From contig NZ_JAGE01000002.1 of NCBI RefSeq assembly GCF_000526495.1, positions 248,001 through 312,000 of the forward strand: a stretch of DNA of 64,000 nucleotides, written 5' to 3'. This DNA is from Ruminiclostridium josui JCM 17888 (GTDB lineage Bacteria > Bacillota > Clostridia > Acetivibrionales > DSM-1351). Shown one piece after another: positions 52,058-60,525 of the stretch. Both the position numbers and the translations under genes were made by a program. Numbering within the stretch: the first letter of the stretch is position 1; each line of letters starts with the position of its first letter. The notes beneath the pieces were generated by a model. That model was not told the DNA's origin and made no database searches. It was given only the letters and a program-made list of their open reading frames with translations.

Positions 52058-52300
52058 TTGGTAAAGAATACTATCAATTTGCAGGACATTTTCTTGAATC
52101 AAGTAAGAAAGGAACACATTGCTGTTACTATCTATCTTACAAATGGGTTTCAATTAAAGGGGATGGTCAAGGGATTTGATAATTTCACTGTGGTTCTTGA
52201 CAGTGACGGAAAACAGCAGTTGGTATACAAGCATGCGATTTCTACCATAAGTCCAATGAAATCGGTGAATCTTATTTTTAATGAGCAGGGAAAAGAATAA
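52058..52300 (+). CDS. hfq: RNA chaperone Hfq
   Basis: 80-residue Sm-like hexameric RNA-binding protein that helps small RNAs meet their targets. Sm1 [20 protein letters not shown] and Sm2 with [10 protein letters not shown] (KH motif) are clear. TTG 52058 is the start, with AAAGGAGTG upstream. A terminator follows, so this is the last gene of the run. Confidence 0.96.
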   Translation: MVKNTINLQDIFLNQVRKEHIAVTIYLTNGFQLKGMVKGFDNFTVVLDSDGKQQLVYKHAISTISPMKSVNLIFNEQGKE

Positions 52301-52328
52301 TACTACATATTTATATATATGTAAATAA

Positions 52329-52374
52329 TAAAACGCAAGAGGAGCATAAAAATTGTCCTTTTGCGTTTTTTATT
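52329..52374 (+). terminator. Intrinsic terminator after hfq
   Basis: TAAAACGCAAGAGGA (52329-52343) pairs with TCCTTTTGCGTTTTTA (about 52356-52371) with one bulge; ends in a T-run. Confidence 0.85.
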
Positions 52375-52394
52375 TAATATGTAAGGTGTTAGAA

Positions 52395-53042
52395 CTACAT
52401 ACGCCTAAATACACCAATTACTTTTCCTAGAATTGATAAATTATCTTTTACAATGATTGGTTCCATACTGCTGTTCTGTGGCTGAAGCCTAACATGGTCT
52501 TTTTCACGATAAAAGGTTTTACATGTAGCCTCATCACCAATCAAGGCTACAACAATATCGCCATTATTGGCAGAAGACTGCTGTCTTACCAGTACAAAGT
52601 CCTTGTCAAGTATTCCTGCTTCTACCATACTATCACCTTGAATTCTGAGCATAAATGCATCGCTGTTTTGTACGAAATCTACAGGAAGAGGAAATGTATC
52701 AGTAATGTTTTCAACGGCGAGAATAGGCTGGCCTGCTGTAACTTTTCCCACAACTGGAACATCCACCATTTCACGGGTTGTATAATACCCATCTTTATTA
52801 GTACGGCTTTCCTTAACCTGGTTTGTTTTATTTAAAATTTTGATTGCTCTCGGTTTAGTAGGATCCTTTTGAAGAAGTCCGCTATCAATAAGTTTTTGAA
52901 GGTAGGAATGTACAGTAGAAGTAGACTTAAAACCTACCGCTGAACATATTTCCCTTACAGAAGGCGGGTAACCGTTTTCATGAACACATTTATAAACATA
53001 ATCAAGAATTTCCTGTTGCTTGTTAGAATTCTTCTTTGCCAT
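52395..53042 (-). CDS. lexA: LexA repressor
   Basis: SOS repressor, 215 residues. Winged-helix DNA-binding domain at 1-65 ([26 protein letters not shown]), then the self-cleaving domain: cleavage site A103-G104 in [10 protein letters not shown], catalytic S138 in [11 protein letters not shown] and K175 in [13 protein letters not shown] 53042 with AAGGAGG is preferred to the in-frame ATG at 53060, which lies before the SD. The promoter at 53120-53148 carries a LexA box, so the gene is likely autoregulated. Confidence 0.96.
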   Translation of the reverse strand: MAKKNSNKQQEILDYVYKCVHENGYPPSVREICSAVGFKSTSTVHSYLQKLIDSGLLQKDPTKPRAIKILNKTNQVKESRTNKDGYYTTREMVDVPVVGKVTAGQPILAVENITDTFPLPVDFVQNSDAFMLRIQGDSMVEAGILDKDFVLVRQQSSANNGDIVVALIGDEATCKTFYREKDHVRLQPQNSSMEPIIVKDNLSILGKVIGVFRRM

Positions 53043-53119
53043 AAAGACCTCCTTGAGCATATGCTCATAATTTTATGTAATAAAAGTCTTAACCCCCAAA
53101 AAGCAGTTATTACTGCTAT

Positions 53120-53148
53120 AGTATAACACATACAAAACAGGAAATCAA
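53120..53148 (-). promoter_or_regulatory. Sigma-A promoter of lexA
   Basis: Minus strand: TTGATT (53143-53148), 17-base spacer, TATACT (53120-53125). Confidence 0.8.
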
Positions 53149-53158
53149 ACTAATGTTC
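53147..53158. promoter_or_regulatory. LexA box at lexA
   Basis: Plus-strand AAACTAATGTTC (minus GAAC-ATTA-GTTT), overlapping the lexA -35 hexamer. Confidence 0.75.
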
Positions 53159-53178
53159 GGATGTTTTTCCAAAACCTA

Positions 53179-53207
53179 TTGACAAAAGAACACATGTTCC
53201 TTAAAAT
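53179..53207 (+). promoter_or_regulatory. Sigma-A promoter of the yneA-like gene
   Basis: TTGACA (53179-53184), 17 bases, TAAAAT (53202-53207). A perfect LexA box sits in the spacer. Confidence 0.85.
53188..53199. promoter_or_regulatory. Perfect LexA (Cheo) box in the yneA-like promoter
   Basis: GAAC-ACAT-GTTC, complete match to GAACNNNNGTTC, between the -35 and -10 hexamers, so bound LexA would block RNA polymerase. Confidence 0.9.
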
Positions 53208-53218
53208 ATAAGTATAAA

Positions 53219-53230
53219 GAACGTATGTTT
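53219..53230. promoter_or_regulatory. Second LexA-like box downstream of the yneA-like start
   Basis: GAAC-GTAT-GTTT, one mismatch from consensus, located just after the expected transcription start. Confidence 0.6.
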
Positions 53231-53248
53231 GTTGCAAGGAGGGTTAAT

Positions 53249-53539
53249 ATGACTAGAAAAAAATATGTTTTAAAAAATAAAAAGAGATTTTTAAGTTTTT
53301 TGTTTTTTATTCTATTTATAACTTTTACCCTGGTTTATACAGTTACAGTGGCAGGTTTTTCTGATAAGCAGTACATTACGGTTACAGTAGGAAAAGGGGA
53401 TTCCTTATGGTCTATAGCTTCGAAGTACGGTGGAAAAACTGATATAAGAAAGAAGATATATTTAATAAAAAAGATAAATAATATGGATTCAAGTGATTTA
53501 AGAGAGAACGTATCTCTATTGGTACCCGTCGACAAATAA
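53249..53539 (+). CDS. YneA-like SOS cell-division inhibitor (membrane helix plus LysM)
   Basis: 96 residues: basic N-terminus (MTRKKYVLKNKKRF), one membrane helix (about 15-35) and a LysM domain (YITVTVGKGDSLWSIASKYGGKTDIRKKIYLIKKINNMDSSDLRENVSL split over residues 43-92). Size, topology and position divergent from lexA match YneA of Bacillus, which blocks septation during the SOS response. ATG 53249 follows AGGAGGG. The promoter carries one perfect and one imperfect LexA box. The sequence similarity is to the LysM part only; the YneA identity rests on context. Confidence 0.82.
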   Translation: MTRKKYVLKNKKRFLSFLFFILFITFTLVYTVTVAGFSDKQYITVTVGKGDSLWSIASKYGGKTDIRKKIYLIKKINNMDSSDLRENVSLLVPVDK

Positions 53540-53579
53540 ATATAAATCATATCATTTACTAACAAAGACTCGTGCTTAT

Positions 53580-53608
53580 TTGACATTTAAAATTCATGGT
53601 AGTATTAT
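53580..53608 (+). promoter_or_regulatory. Sigma-A promoter of the Ehr-type complex operon
   Basis: TTGACA (53580-53585), 17 bases, TATTAT (53603-53608), 57 bases before the first start codon. Confidence 0.7.
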
Positions 53609-53664
53609 ATAACCTGTATTTATTTAAGTCTTACAATAAGGAGTTCTTTGGAGGTTTTTGACTC

Positions 53665-55731
53665 ATGATGTCAAATCAAATAGCAGTTTTCTTTATAGTA
53701 TGTGTAATCTTGTATGTAATCGGAGCATTGACATCTCTAGCTTCATTTGCAAGTCCAAAGTGGTCAAACAGATTGTCAAATACCTTTGCACTTTTAGCAA
53801 GCAGCTTACTTACATTCTTAATGATTTACAAATTGGTATATTCCAGAGACATATCAATAAATTTAAATTTTAATACCAATATTCCTTTTTTCACTGTAAA
53901 GTTTAATATTGATAATCTATCAGCTTTTTTTATATTGATTATTTCAATAGTAGCAATTATTGTTTCGTTATTCTCATATACATATATGTCCCACTATATT
54001 TCAAAAAAAAATATATCTATTTTCGGTTGTTTGTACAACTTGTTTATTGTCTCAATGGTTCTTTTGGTTTCAAGCAGCAACCTGCTGCTTTTCTTAGTTT
54101 TTTGGGAACTGATGTCTCTTATTTCTTTTTTTCTCGTTATATTCGAGCATGGAAAAGAGGAGGTTCAGAAAGCCGGCAGAATATACATTATAATGACTTA
54201 TACTGGAACTGCTTGCATTACAGCAGCTTTTGTTTTGATTGCAGCCTATACAGGTAGTTTTAATTTTACATCAATTAATTTGCAATCCATACCTCAAGGC
54301 GCAGCTAATTTTATTTTTATCCTTCTGCTAATTGGATTAGGAACCAAAGCAGGTATTATACCTGTTCATATCTGGTTGCCATATGCTCATCCGGTAGCTC
54401 CTAGCAATATATCAGCCTTAATGTCGGGTGTTATGATAAAGATGGCTGTTTATGGTCTCATAAGATTTATTTTTAATGTTCTTCCTGCTGGTGATTTGTG
54501 GTGGGGAGTACTTGTCCTTTGCATAGGTATTGTTTCAGCATTAATTGGAATTGCTTATTCCATCGCCTCTACTACAAACATTAAAAGGCTATTGGCATAT
54601 TCCAGCATAGAAAATATAGGGATTATTTTAGCAGCCCTTGGAATAATGCTTATTGCAAGAGCATCAAACAACCTGTTTCTTCTTTCGCTGTCCTTAACGG
54701 CAGTACTCCTGCATACCTTAAATCACGCGGTTTTTAAATCACTACTTTTCATGGGTGCAGGTGCAATTCAATATTCAGCACATACCAAGAATATGGAGAA
54801 ACTGGGGGGGTTAATAAAAAAAATGCCTTTAGCCTCAGTGTTTATTTTCATAGGTTGTCTTTCTATTTCTGCAGTACCGCCTTTTAACGGATTTATAAGC
54901 GAATATATGATTTTTAGGACTATTATTAGCAGTATCAGCTATTTTGCACCATTACAAAGCTTCCTTCTGGTTGTAATCTTAATGGTAGCTGCAGCTGCAC
55001 TTGCTTTAACCGGAGCTTTGGTTGCATTCTGTTTTGTTAAATTCTTCGGTATTTGCTTTTTGGGAATGACAAGAAGTAAAGAAGCAGAGAATGCCAAGGA
55101 GCCGGGTAAGCCTATGATTATGGCACTTGCGTCAGCTGCAGTGCTTTGTCTGTTGCTTGGTATTTTCCCAAATTATGCTATAAAACTTATAGATAGCGTT
55201 GGCAGTCAATTGATTTATATAAAGCTGTTAACAACAAACTGGTCGCTACTACCATCAGAATATTATCCTGCGAATAACAGTAGATTAAGCATACCTTCGG
55301 GACTTATTGCTCTTCTGCTGGTAGTGTTGGGAGCTATAGTATTGTTAGTAGTAATGGCACTGAGAAAAAGAACTTTTGTCCAACGATATAATACATGGGA
55401 TTGCGGGTATACAAAGCTAAACTCAAAAATGCAGTATTCTGCAACCGGATTTTCTAAATCTTTGAGAATTATATTCAGAGGATTATTTAAACCTGTAAGA
55501 GACTTAGAAATAACAGAAGGAATTGCACCTTATCATATTAAAGCTGGTAGATATACAACATCTACGGTAAAATTTTTTGAAAAATATTTATACCAACCTT
55601 TTGTTAAAAGTATAATTTATTTTTCAAGGAAAATCCGTTTTACCATTCAGACAGGGAGTATACATGCATATTTAATGTATTTCTTTGGGATTATGGTGCT
55701 TATGCTTTTATATTATTCATTTACAGCATAA
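53665..55731 (+). CDS. Ehr/Hyf-type complex membrane subunit, antiporter-like (HyfB/NuoL-like)
   Basis: 688 residues, about 14-16 membrane helices, proton_antipo domain with LLLFLVFWELMSLISFFLVIFEH, GTKAGIIPVHIWLPYAHPVAPSNISALMSGVMIKMAVYG and TNIKRLLAYSSIENIGIIL, as in HyfB/HycC/EchA-type subunits. Charged residues inside helices (Glu in the FWELMS segment and Lys in GTKAG and MIKMA) are those used for ion translocation in the family. The C-terminal part adds helices and a cytoplasmic stretch (YNTWDCGYTKLNSKMQYSATGFSKSL) also seen in HyfB proteins. First gene of the operon, ATG 53665, SD GGAGG. Confidence 0.9.
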   Translation: MMSNQIAVFFIVCVILYVIGALTSLASFASPKWSNRLSNTFALLASSLLTFLMIYKLVYSRDISINLNFNTNIPFFTVKFNIDNLSAFFILIISIVAIIVSLFSYTYMSHYISKKNISIFGCLYNLFIVSMVLLVSSSNLLLFLVFWELMSLISFFLVIFEHGKEEVQKAGRIYIIMTYTGTACITAAFVLIAAYTGSFNFTSINLQSIPQGAANFIFILLLIGLGTKAGIIPVHIWLPYAHPVAPSNISALMSGVMIKMAVYGLIRFIFNVLPAGDLWWGVLVLCIGIVSALIGIAYSIASTTNIKRLLAYSSIENIGIILAALGIMLIARASNNLFLLSLSLTAVLLHTLNHAVFKSLLFMGAGAIQYSAHTKNMEKLGGLIKKMPLASVFIFIGCLSISAVPPFNGFISEYMIFRTIISSISYFAPLQSFLLVVILMVAAAALALTGALVAFCFVKFFGICFLGMTRSKEAENAKEPGKPMIMALASAAVLCLLLGIFPNYAIKLIDSVGSQLIYIKLLTTNWSLLPSEYYPANNSRLSIPSGLIALLLVVLGAIVLLVVMALRKRTFVQRYNTWDCGYTKLNSKMQYSATGFSKSLRIIFRGLFKPVRDLEITEGIAPYHIKAGRYTTSTVKFFEKYLYQPFVKSIIYFSRKIRFTIQTGSIHAYLMYFFGIMVLMLLYYSFTA

Positions 55732-55767
55732 TTAAAAATTTTATCTACAATAAAAAGGATTGTTAAT

Positions 55768-56706
55768 ATGTTTGTGTCAATGTTGAAGTTTATTTTTCAA
55801 ATGTTTTTTATACTTTTAATATCTCCGCTATTTACCGGGGTAATAAGGAAAATCAAATCAAAAATACAGCATAAAATAGGTGCTTCGGTTTTTCAACCCT
55901 ATTATGATTTGATAAAGCTATTAAAAAAAGATTTGGTGGTATCAAATACCTCATCTTGGATTTATAATGTGGCACCATATGTTTATTTTATAACTTCCCT
56001 TGCAGCAGCTATGTGTTTGCCTGTAGTATATCAATTGAGGGGGTTTTCCTTGTATACTGACCTTCTGGTAATAGTTTATTTTTTTGTGGCCGGACGTATT
56101 TTTATGGCTCTGGCAGGACTGGACACTGGAAGTACATTTGGAGGGATGGGAAGCAGCAGAGAATTACTGATTTCAGCTTTGGTTGAACCTGCGCTTTTTC
56201 TTATTATTATAACAGTAGGTGCAAATCCCGAGATTGCTTCAACAAGCGTTTTTTCAATATACGATTATGTAGTAGAAAACAGCTCTAATACTTTTTCAAC
56301 TATAAATATATTGCTGTTTGCAGCCATGTTGATGGTAATGATTGCGGAGTCATCCAGAATTCCGGTTGATGATCCGTCAACACATCTTGAGCTTACCATG
56401 GTCCACGAAGCAATGACTTTGGAATACTCGGGAAGACATCTTGCTTTCATTGAAATGGGTACATATATAAAGCAATTGGTATTTATGACTTTTATGGCCA
56501 ATATATTAATTCCCCTTGGATTAAACGCGGAAAGTTTAATAGTTGGACTTGGCATATATCTGTTAAAAATAGTAGTAATTACTATTTTAGTTGGTGTTAT
56601 TGAGATTAATACAGTCAAATTCAGGCTTTTCAGTCTTCCAAACTATGCTGTAATTGCTCTCATTATTGCTGTTTTAGGTTTTTTAACCCGCTTTGTTTTG
56701 AGGTAA
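55768..56706 (+). CDS. Ehr/Hyf-type complex NuoH-like membrane subunit (HyfC)
   Basis: 312 residues, about eight membrane helices, NuoH/HycD family: ISPLFTGVIRKIKSKIQHKIGASVFQPYYDLIKLLKKD near the start, GGMGSSRELLISALVEPALFL and the conserved acidic segment MIAESSRIPVDDPSTHLELTMVHEAMTLEYSG. This subunit connects the hydrophilic arm to the ion-moving arm. SD AAAAGGA precedes ATG 55768, 36 bases after the first gene. Confidence 0.92.
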   Translation: MFVSMLKFIFQMFFILLISPLFTGVIRKIKSKIQHKIGASVFQPYYDLIKLLKKDLVVSNTSSWIYNVAPYVYFITSLAAAMCLPVVYQLRGFSLYTDLLVIVYFFVAGRIFMALAGLDTGSTFGGMGSSRELLISALVEPALFLIIITVGANPEIASTSVFSIYDYVVENSSNTFSTINILLFAAMLMVMIAESSRIPVDDPSTHLELTMVHEAMTLEYSGRHLAFIEMGTYIKQLVFMTFMANILIPLGLNAESLIVGLGIYLLKIVVITILVGVIEINTVKFRLFSLPNYAVIALIIAVLGFLTRFVLR

Positions 56707-56731
56707 AACAATATGGTATGGAGGTAAATAA

Positions 56732-57394
56732 ATGTACAATAATGCTTTAAACCTTTTGGCAATTCTAATATTGATTTCATCTTTTAGACTAGTGGCCAAT
56801 AAACGTCAAAATGGTTATATTACAACTTTCAGACTTCAGTCACTTTTACTAGCTTTGATTTCACTAATTATTTCAGTTAAAAGCATGGTTGAAACAAAAA
56901 AGTTTGATGAGGTTATTATTATATTTGTTCTTATAGTAGTATTTAAAGTAATAGTGATTCCAATGGCTCTGAGAAAAACCTCCGACAAGGTGGAATACAA
57001 GGTAGAAAAAGATTTTTTTATAAATATACCTATTTCAATGCTTTTATGTTGCGGATTGGTTGTTCTTTGTTGGTACGTTGTTCATCATGTAGAAGGTATT
57101 ACAAATCCTACAACTGAAAATTATCTTGTTTATTCGTTATCAGTTGTTATGATTGGATTATTCTTTATGATAAGCAGAAAAAAGGCATTGGGACAGATTA
57201 TCGGATTTCTTGTAATAGAGAATGGTTTGTTTTTGGCAGCCATGATGACGACTGATGGAATGCCGATGATTGTTGAGCTTGGTCTTTTCTTTGACTTATT
57301 AACTGCATTTTTAATTATGGGTATATTTGTTTTTAAGATTAATAGTACATTTGATTCAATAGATGTAAATAAGTTAAAGCATTTAAAAGGTTAA
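56732..57394 (+). CDS. Ehr/Hyf-type complex subunit HyfE-like
   Basis: 220 residues with about six membrane helices; the C-terminal half (GQIIGFLVIENGLFLAAMM...ELGLFFDLLTAFLIMGIFVFKI) contains the NuoK-like helices with a buried Glu in the VIEN and VELG positions. The family is HyfE. Sits 25 bases after the NuoH-like gene, with GGAGG SD. Confidence 0.87.
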   Translation: MYNNALNLLAILILISSFRLVANKRQNGYITTFRLQSLLLALISLIISVKSMVETKKFDEVIIIFVLIVVFKVIVIPMALRKTSDKVEYKVEKDFFINIPISMLLCCGLVVLCWYVVHHVEGITNPTTENYLVYSLSVVMIGLFFMISRKKALGQIIGFLVIENGLFLAAMMTTDGMPMIVELGLFFDLLTAFLIMGIFVFKINSTFDSIDVNKLKHLKG

Positions 57395-57418
57395 ATTATT
57401 GAGTTTCAGGGAGGAAAT

Positions 57419-58906
57419 ATGATTCCGGCATTGATTGTTATACCGATACTGGCAGGTGGGCTGGTATGGATTAGTAAAAATAAATTATTTATACATACCA
57501 TAAATTTAATTGGAGCAGCAGGATTACTCATAATATCAATTCTGTCACTTATTGATATTAATAATAATAAGGTGATAACAAGCTCTGGTTTATTCAAAAA
57601 TCTTTTTTATATGGATTCACTAAGCGGTTATATATTGTTTATAACCGCATTGGCATTCTTTTTAGTTTCTCTCTACTCAATAAGTTATTTTGGACAGGAA
57701 TTAAAAGAAAAGGTTATTACAATTAGTAAGCTAAAGTTATATTATTCATTATCCAATGCATTTGTATTATCAATGATTCTGGCTTTAACTACTCGTAATA
57801 TGGGAGTTATGTGGATTTCAATTGAAGCTACCACTTTGGCTTCTGCGTTTTTGGTTGGTTTTTATAACAACAAACGCGCAATTGAAGCTGCTTGGAAGTA
57901 CCTTATTATTTGCTCTGTTGGTATTGCGTTTGCGTTGCTTGGAATCATTCTCCTGTTTTACTCGTCAACTGTCAAATTGGGAGGAGCAAGAATTTCGGGA
58001 CTTGATTGGAGTTATCTTATCAAATATGCGGTTTCCCTTGATCCAAGTATTTTAAAAATCGCATTTATTTTTATATTAATAGGTTTTGGTACGAAAATTG
58101 GTTTTTCACCTATGCATACCTGGCTTCCTGATGCTCATAGTCAAGCACCTTCGCCTGTAAGTGCACTTCTGTCGGGAGTATTGCTTAATACGGCAATGTA
58201 TGGAGTAATAAGGGTTATGTCCATTGTGAATAAATGCCTGGGAAACAGTAATTACACTGGAAATCTGCTGATTTTACTGGGGGTACTTTCAATTGGCACT
58301 GCGGCTTTATTCATACTGGTACAGCAGGATTATAAACGTATATTGGCGTATTCCAGTATAGAACATATGGGAATCATTGCTTTAGGTCTTGGAGTTTGTA
58401 CGCCAATAAGCATTTTTGCGGCACTTTATCATACCTTTAATCACGCAATGACAAAACTGATGTTGTTTCTGGCAACAGGAAATGTTTATTTGAAACACCA
58501 TACTAAAAAGATTTCCAGTATTCATGGCCTTATAAAAACAATGCCTGTAACAGGAGTTGTTTTTGTACTTGGTACTTTTGCTATAACTGGTATGCCTCCT
58601 TTTGGTGTGTTTATGAGCGAGTTTAATACTGTTGTGGGTACGCTGTTTTCCAAAAAGTATTTGGTAACAGCTTTGCTTTTAATATTTCTTTCAATGGTTT
58701 TTGCCGGATTTACAAAACAGTTGGGAAAAATGTTTTACGGAAGAAATGTTAACCCCGAAATAAAACAGGGTGAACTTGATATTATAGGGCCGGCAGTACT
58801 TATTGTTCTCTTATGTATTACGGTTTTGGCAGGGATATATATTCCGACGCCTTTCAAAGAGTTAATGGACAACACAACCAATATTATACTGGGAATTGGG
58901 GGTTAG
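57419..58906 (+). CDS. Ehr/Hyf-type complex antiporter-like subunit (HyfF/NuoN-like)
   Basis: 495 residues, about 14 membrane helices, proton_antipo domain with MWISIEATTLASAFLVGFYN, GTKIGFSPMHTWLPDAHSQAPSPVSALLSGVLLNTAMYG and DYKRILAYSSIEHMGIIALGLG. A second antiporter-type subunit in the same complex points to more than one ion path. The stop is three bases before the next start, typical of tight operons. SD GGGAGG. Confidence 0.9.
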   Translation: MIPALIVIPILAGGLVWISKNKLFIHTINLIGAAGLLIISILSLIDINNNKVITSSGLFKNLFYMDSLSGYILFITALAFFLVSLYSISYFGQELKEKVITISKLKLYYSLSNAFVLSMILALTTRNMGVMWISIEATTLASAFLVGFYNNKRAIEAAWKYLIICSVGIAFALLGIILLFYSSTVKLGGARISGLDWSYLIKYAVSLDPSILKIAFIFILIGFGTKIGFSPMHTWLPDAHSQAPSPVSALLSGVLLNTAMYGVIRVMSIVNKCLGNSNYTGNLLILLGVLSIGTAALFILVQQDYKRILAYSSIEHMGIIALGLGVCTPISIFAALYHTFNHAMTKLMLFLATGNVYLKHHTKKISSIHGLIKTMPVTGVVFVLGTFAITGMPPFGVFMSEFNTVVGTLFSKKYLVTALLLIFLSMVFAGFTKQLGKMFYGRNVNPEIKQGELDIIGPAVLIVLLCITVLAGIYIPTPFKELMDNTTNIILGIGG

Positions 58907-58909
58907 CTT

Positions 58910-60502
58910 ATGGTTTCGGAAGCTATTTTTGATACTATAAAGAAATTATTATCCACTCATGTACAAGAAAGCAGGCTTATCAATGACAATGAAATCTACT
59001 TCTGCATTTCTTCTTCCACTGTGAAGGAGGATTGCATTAATGTATACAATAATATTGAATGTGTACTTGTTAATTTATTTGCAAATGATACTACACCAAT
59101 TGACAACAAGCTAACTATATATTATACATTTGCCATAAGATCATCAAATACCCTATTTACATTGTATTCGAAACTTGAAAGTGATGGCTCGGCAAAGGTT
59201 GATTCCATAGCTTTGGAAGTTCCAGCTGCAAGCTTGTATGAACGTGAGATTCATGATATGTATGGAATAAACTTTGAAGGATGTCCTGACAGCAGGGAGT
59301 TGGTTCATCATGGAAATTTTCCTCTGAATGTGTATCCTTTAAGAAGGGATTTCAAAGCAAATACGAGACTTCCTTTTCAACAGCGGGAGTTAGAGTTTTC
59401 AACTATTACTGGAAAGGGTGTTTTTGAAGTGCCGGTGGGGCCTGTTCATGCAGGTATTATTGAGCCGGGCCATTTCCGATTCAGTGTGGCAGGGGAACCA
59501 ATAATAAATCTAGAAGCAAAACTATATTATGTACACCGAGGTCTTGAGAAACTATGTGAAAACCAACATTATATGAAGGTCCTTTTGTTTTCAGAAAGAA
59601 TTTCGGGAGATGAGACATTTACTAATTCACTGGCTTTCTGCCATGCAATTGAAAAGATAAATGGAATCACATATATACCAGAACGTGCAGCATATTCCAG
59701 AGTGATATTTGCAGAACTTGAACGTATATGTGGTCACTTGGGAGATATATCAGGACTATGTGTAGATACAGCTTATATATTTCCGTCAGGTCAATTTGGA
59801 ATGATGCGAAGATGGATACAACTTCTCAATGAACAACTAACAGGCAGCAGATTTCTTAGGAATACAAATAAACCAGGTGGATTAAGACGTGATTTTATAC
59901 GCAATAATGATAAGATTATTCTTGAATGCATAAGCAAGCTGGAAAAAGAGTTTAAGGATACAGTATCTATTATAAAAAATAGTGGAATGTTTATAGATAG
60001 AGTTGAGCATACAGGGATTTTAGAAAATTCCATTGCAGTTGATTTGAATGCTGTTGGGCCTGCAGGAAGGGCTAGCGGTGTAAAAACCGACGTGAGAAAG
60101 GATTTCCCATATGCGGCATATTCAAAACTGAAGTTTAATGTTCCAGAACATAATAATTGTGACGTTAATTGCAGAATGAACGTAAAAATAGAAGAAGTAA
60201 TGGAGTCTATAAATATTATAAGGCAGTCGTTGGGAAAGATGCCGGAGGAAGGGCCTGTATCAGTTGATATTGGGGATTTAAAGCCATATTCTTATGGATT
60301 TGGTTTGACAGAGTCTCCAAGAGGCGAAAATATACATTTTGTAATGACAGGTGAAAATAACACTATTTTCCGCTATAAAGTAAGAACGCCGTCTTTCTGT
60401 AACTGGCCGGCTCTATGTCATGCGGTAAATACCAATACTTTGACGGACTTCCCGTTAATAAATAAAAGCTTTAATCTCTCGTATGCAGGAAACGATTTAT
60501 AA
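58910..60502 (+). CDS. Ehr-type complex large subunit, NuoC-NuoD fusion lacking the NiFe cysteines
   Basis: 530 residues. Residues 1 to about 155 are NuoC/30-kDa-like (ALEVPAASLYEREIHDMYGINFEGCPD), the rest is NuoD/HyfG-like (FEVPVGPVHAGIIEPGHFRFSVAGEP, HRGLEKLCEN, ERICGHLGDISGL). In group 4 NiFe hydrogenases a CxxC follows at RxCGxC; here the same position reads R-I-S-G-D-E (residues 230-235). The C-terminal DPCxxC is S-F-N-L-S-Y (520-525), and only five residues follow, so no cleavable maturation tail. It therefore cannot hold a normal NiFe site. Probable substrate unknown. Confidence 0.88.
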   Translation: MVSEAIFDTIKKLLSTHVQESRLINDNEIYFCISSSTVKEDCINVYNNIECVLVNLFANDTTPIDNKLTIYYTFAIRSSNTLFTLYSKLESDGSAKVDSIALEVPAASLYEREIHDMYGINFEGCPDSRELVHHGNFPLNVYPLRRDFKANTRLPFQQRELEFSTITGKGVFEVPVGPVHAGIIEPGHFRFSVAGEPIINLEAKLYYVHRGLEKLCENQHYMKVLLFSERISGDETFTNSLAFCHAIEKINGITYIPERAAYSRVIFAELERICGHLGDISGLCVDTAYIFPSGQFGMMRRWIQLLNEQLTGSRFLRNTNKPGGLRRDFIRNNDKIILECISKLEKEFKDTVSIIKNSGMFIDRVEHTGILENSIAVDLNAVGPAGRASGVKTDVRKDFPYAAYSKLKFNVPEHNNCDVNCRMNVKIEEVMESINIIRQSLGKMPEEGPVSVDIGDLKPYSYGFGLTESPRGENIHFVMTGENNTIFRYKVRTPSFCNWPALCHAVNTNTLTDFPLINKSFNLSYAGNDL

Positions 60503-60525
60503 GTCTGCACGTATTAGGAGGAATA

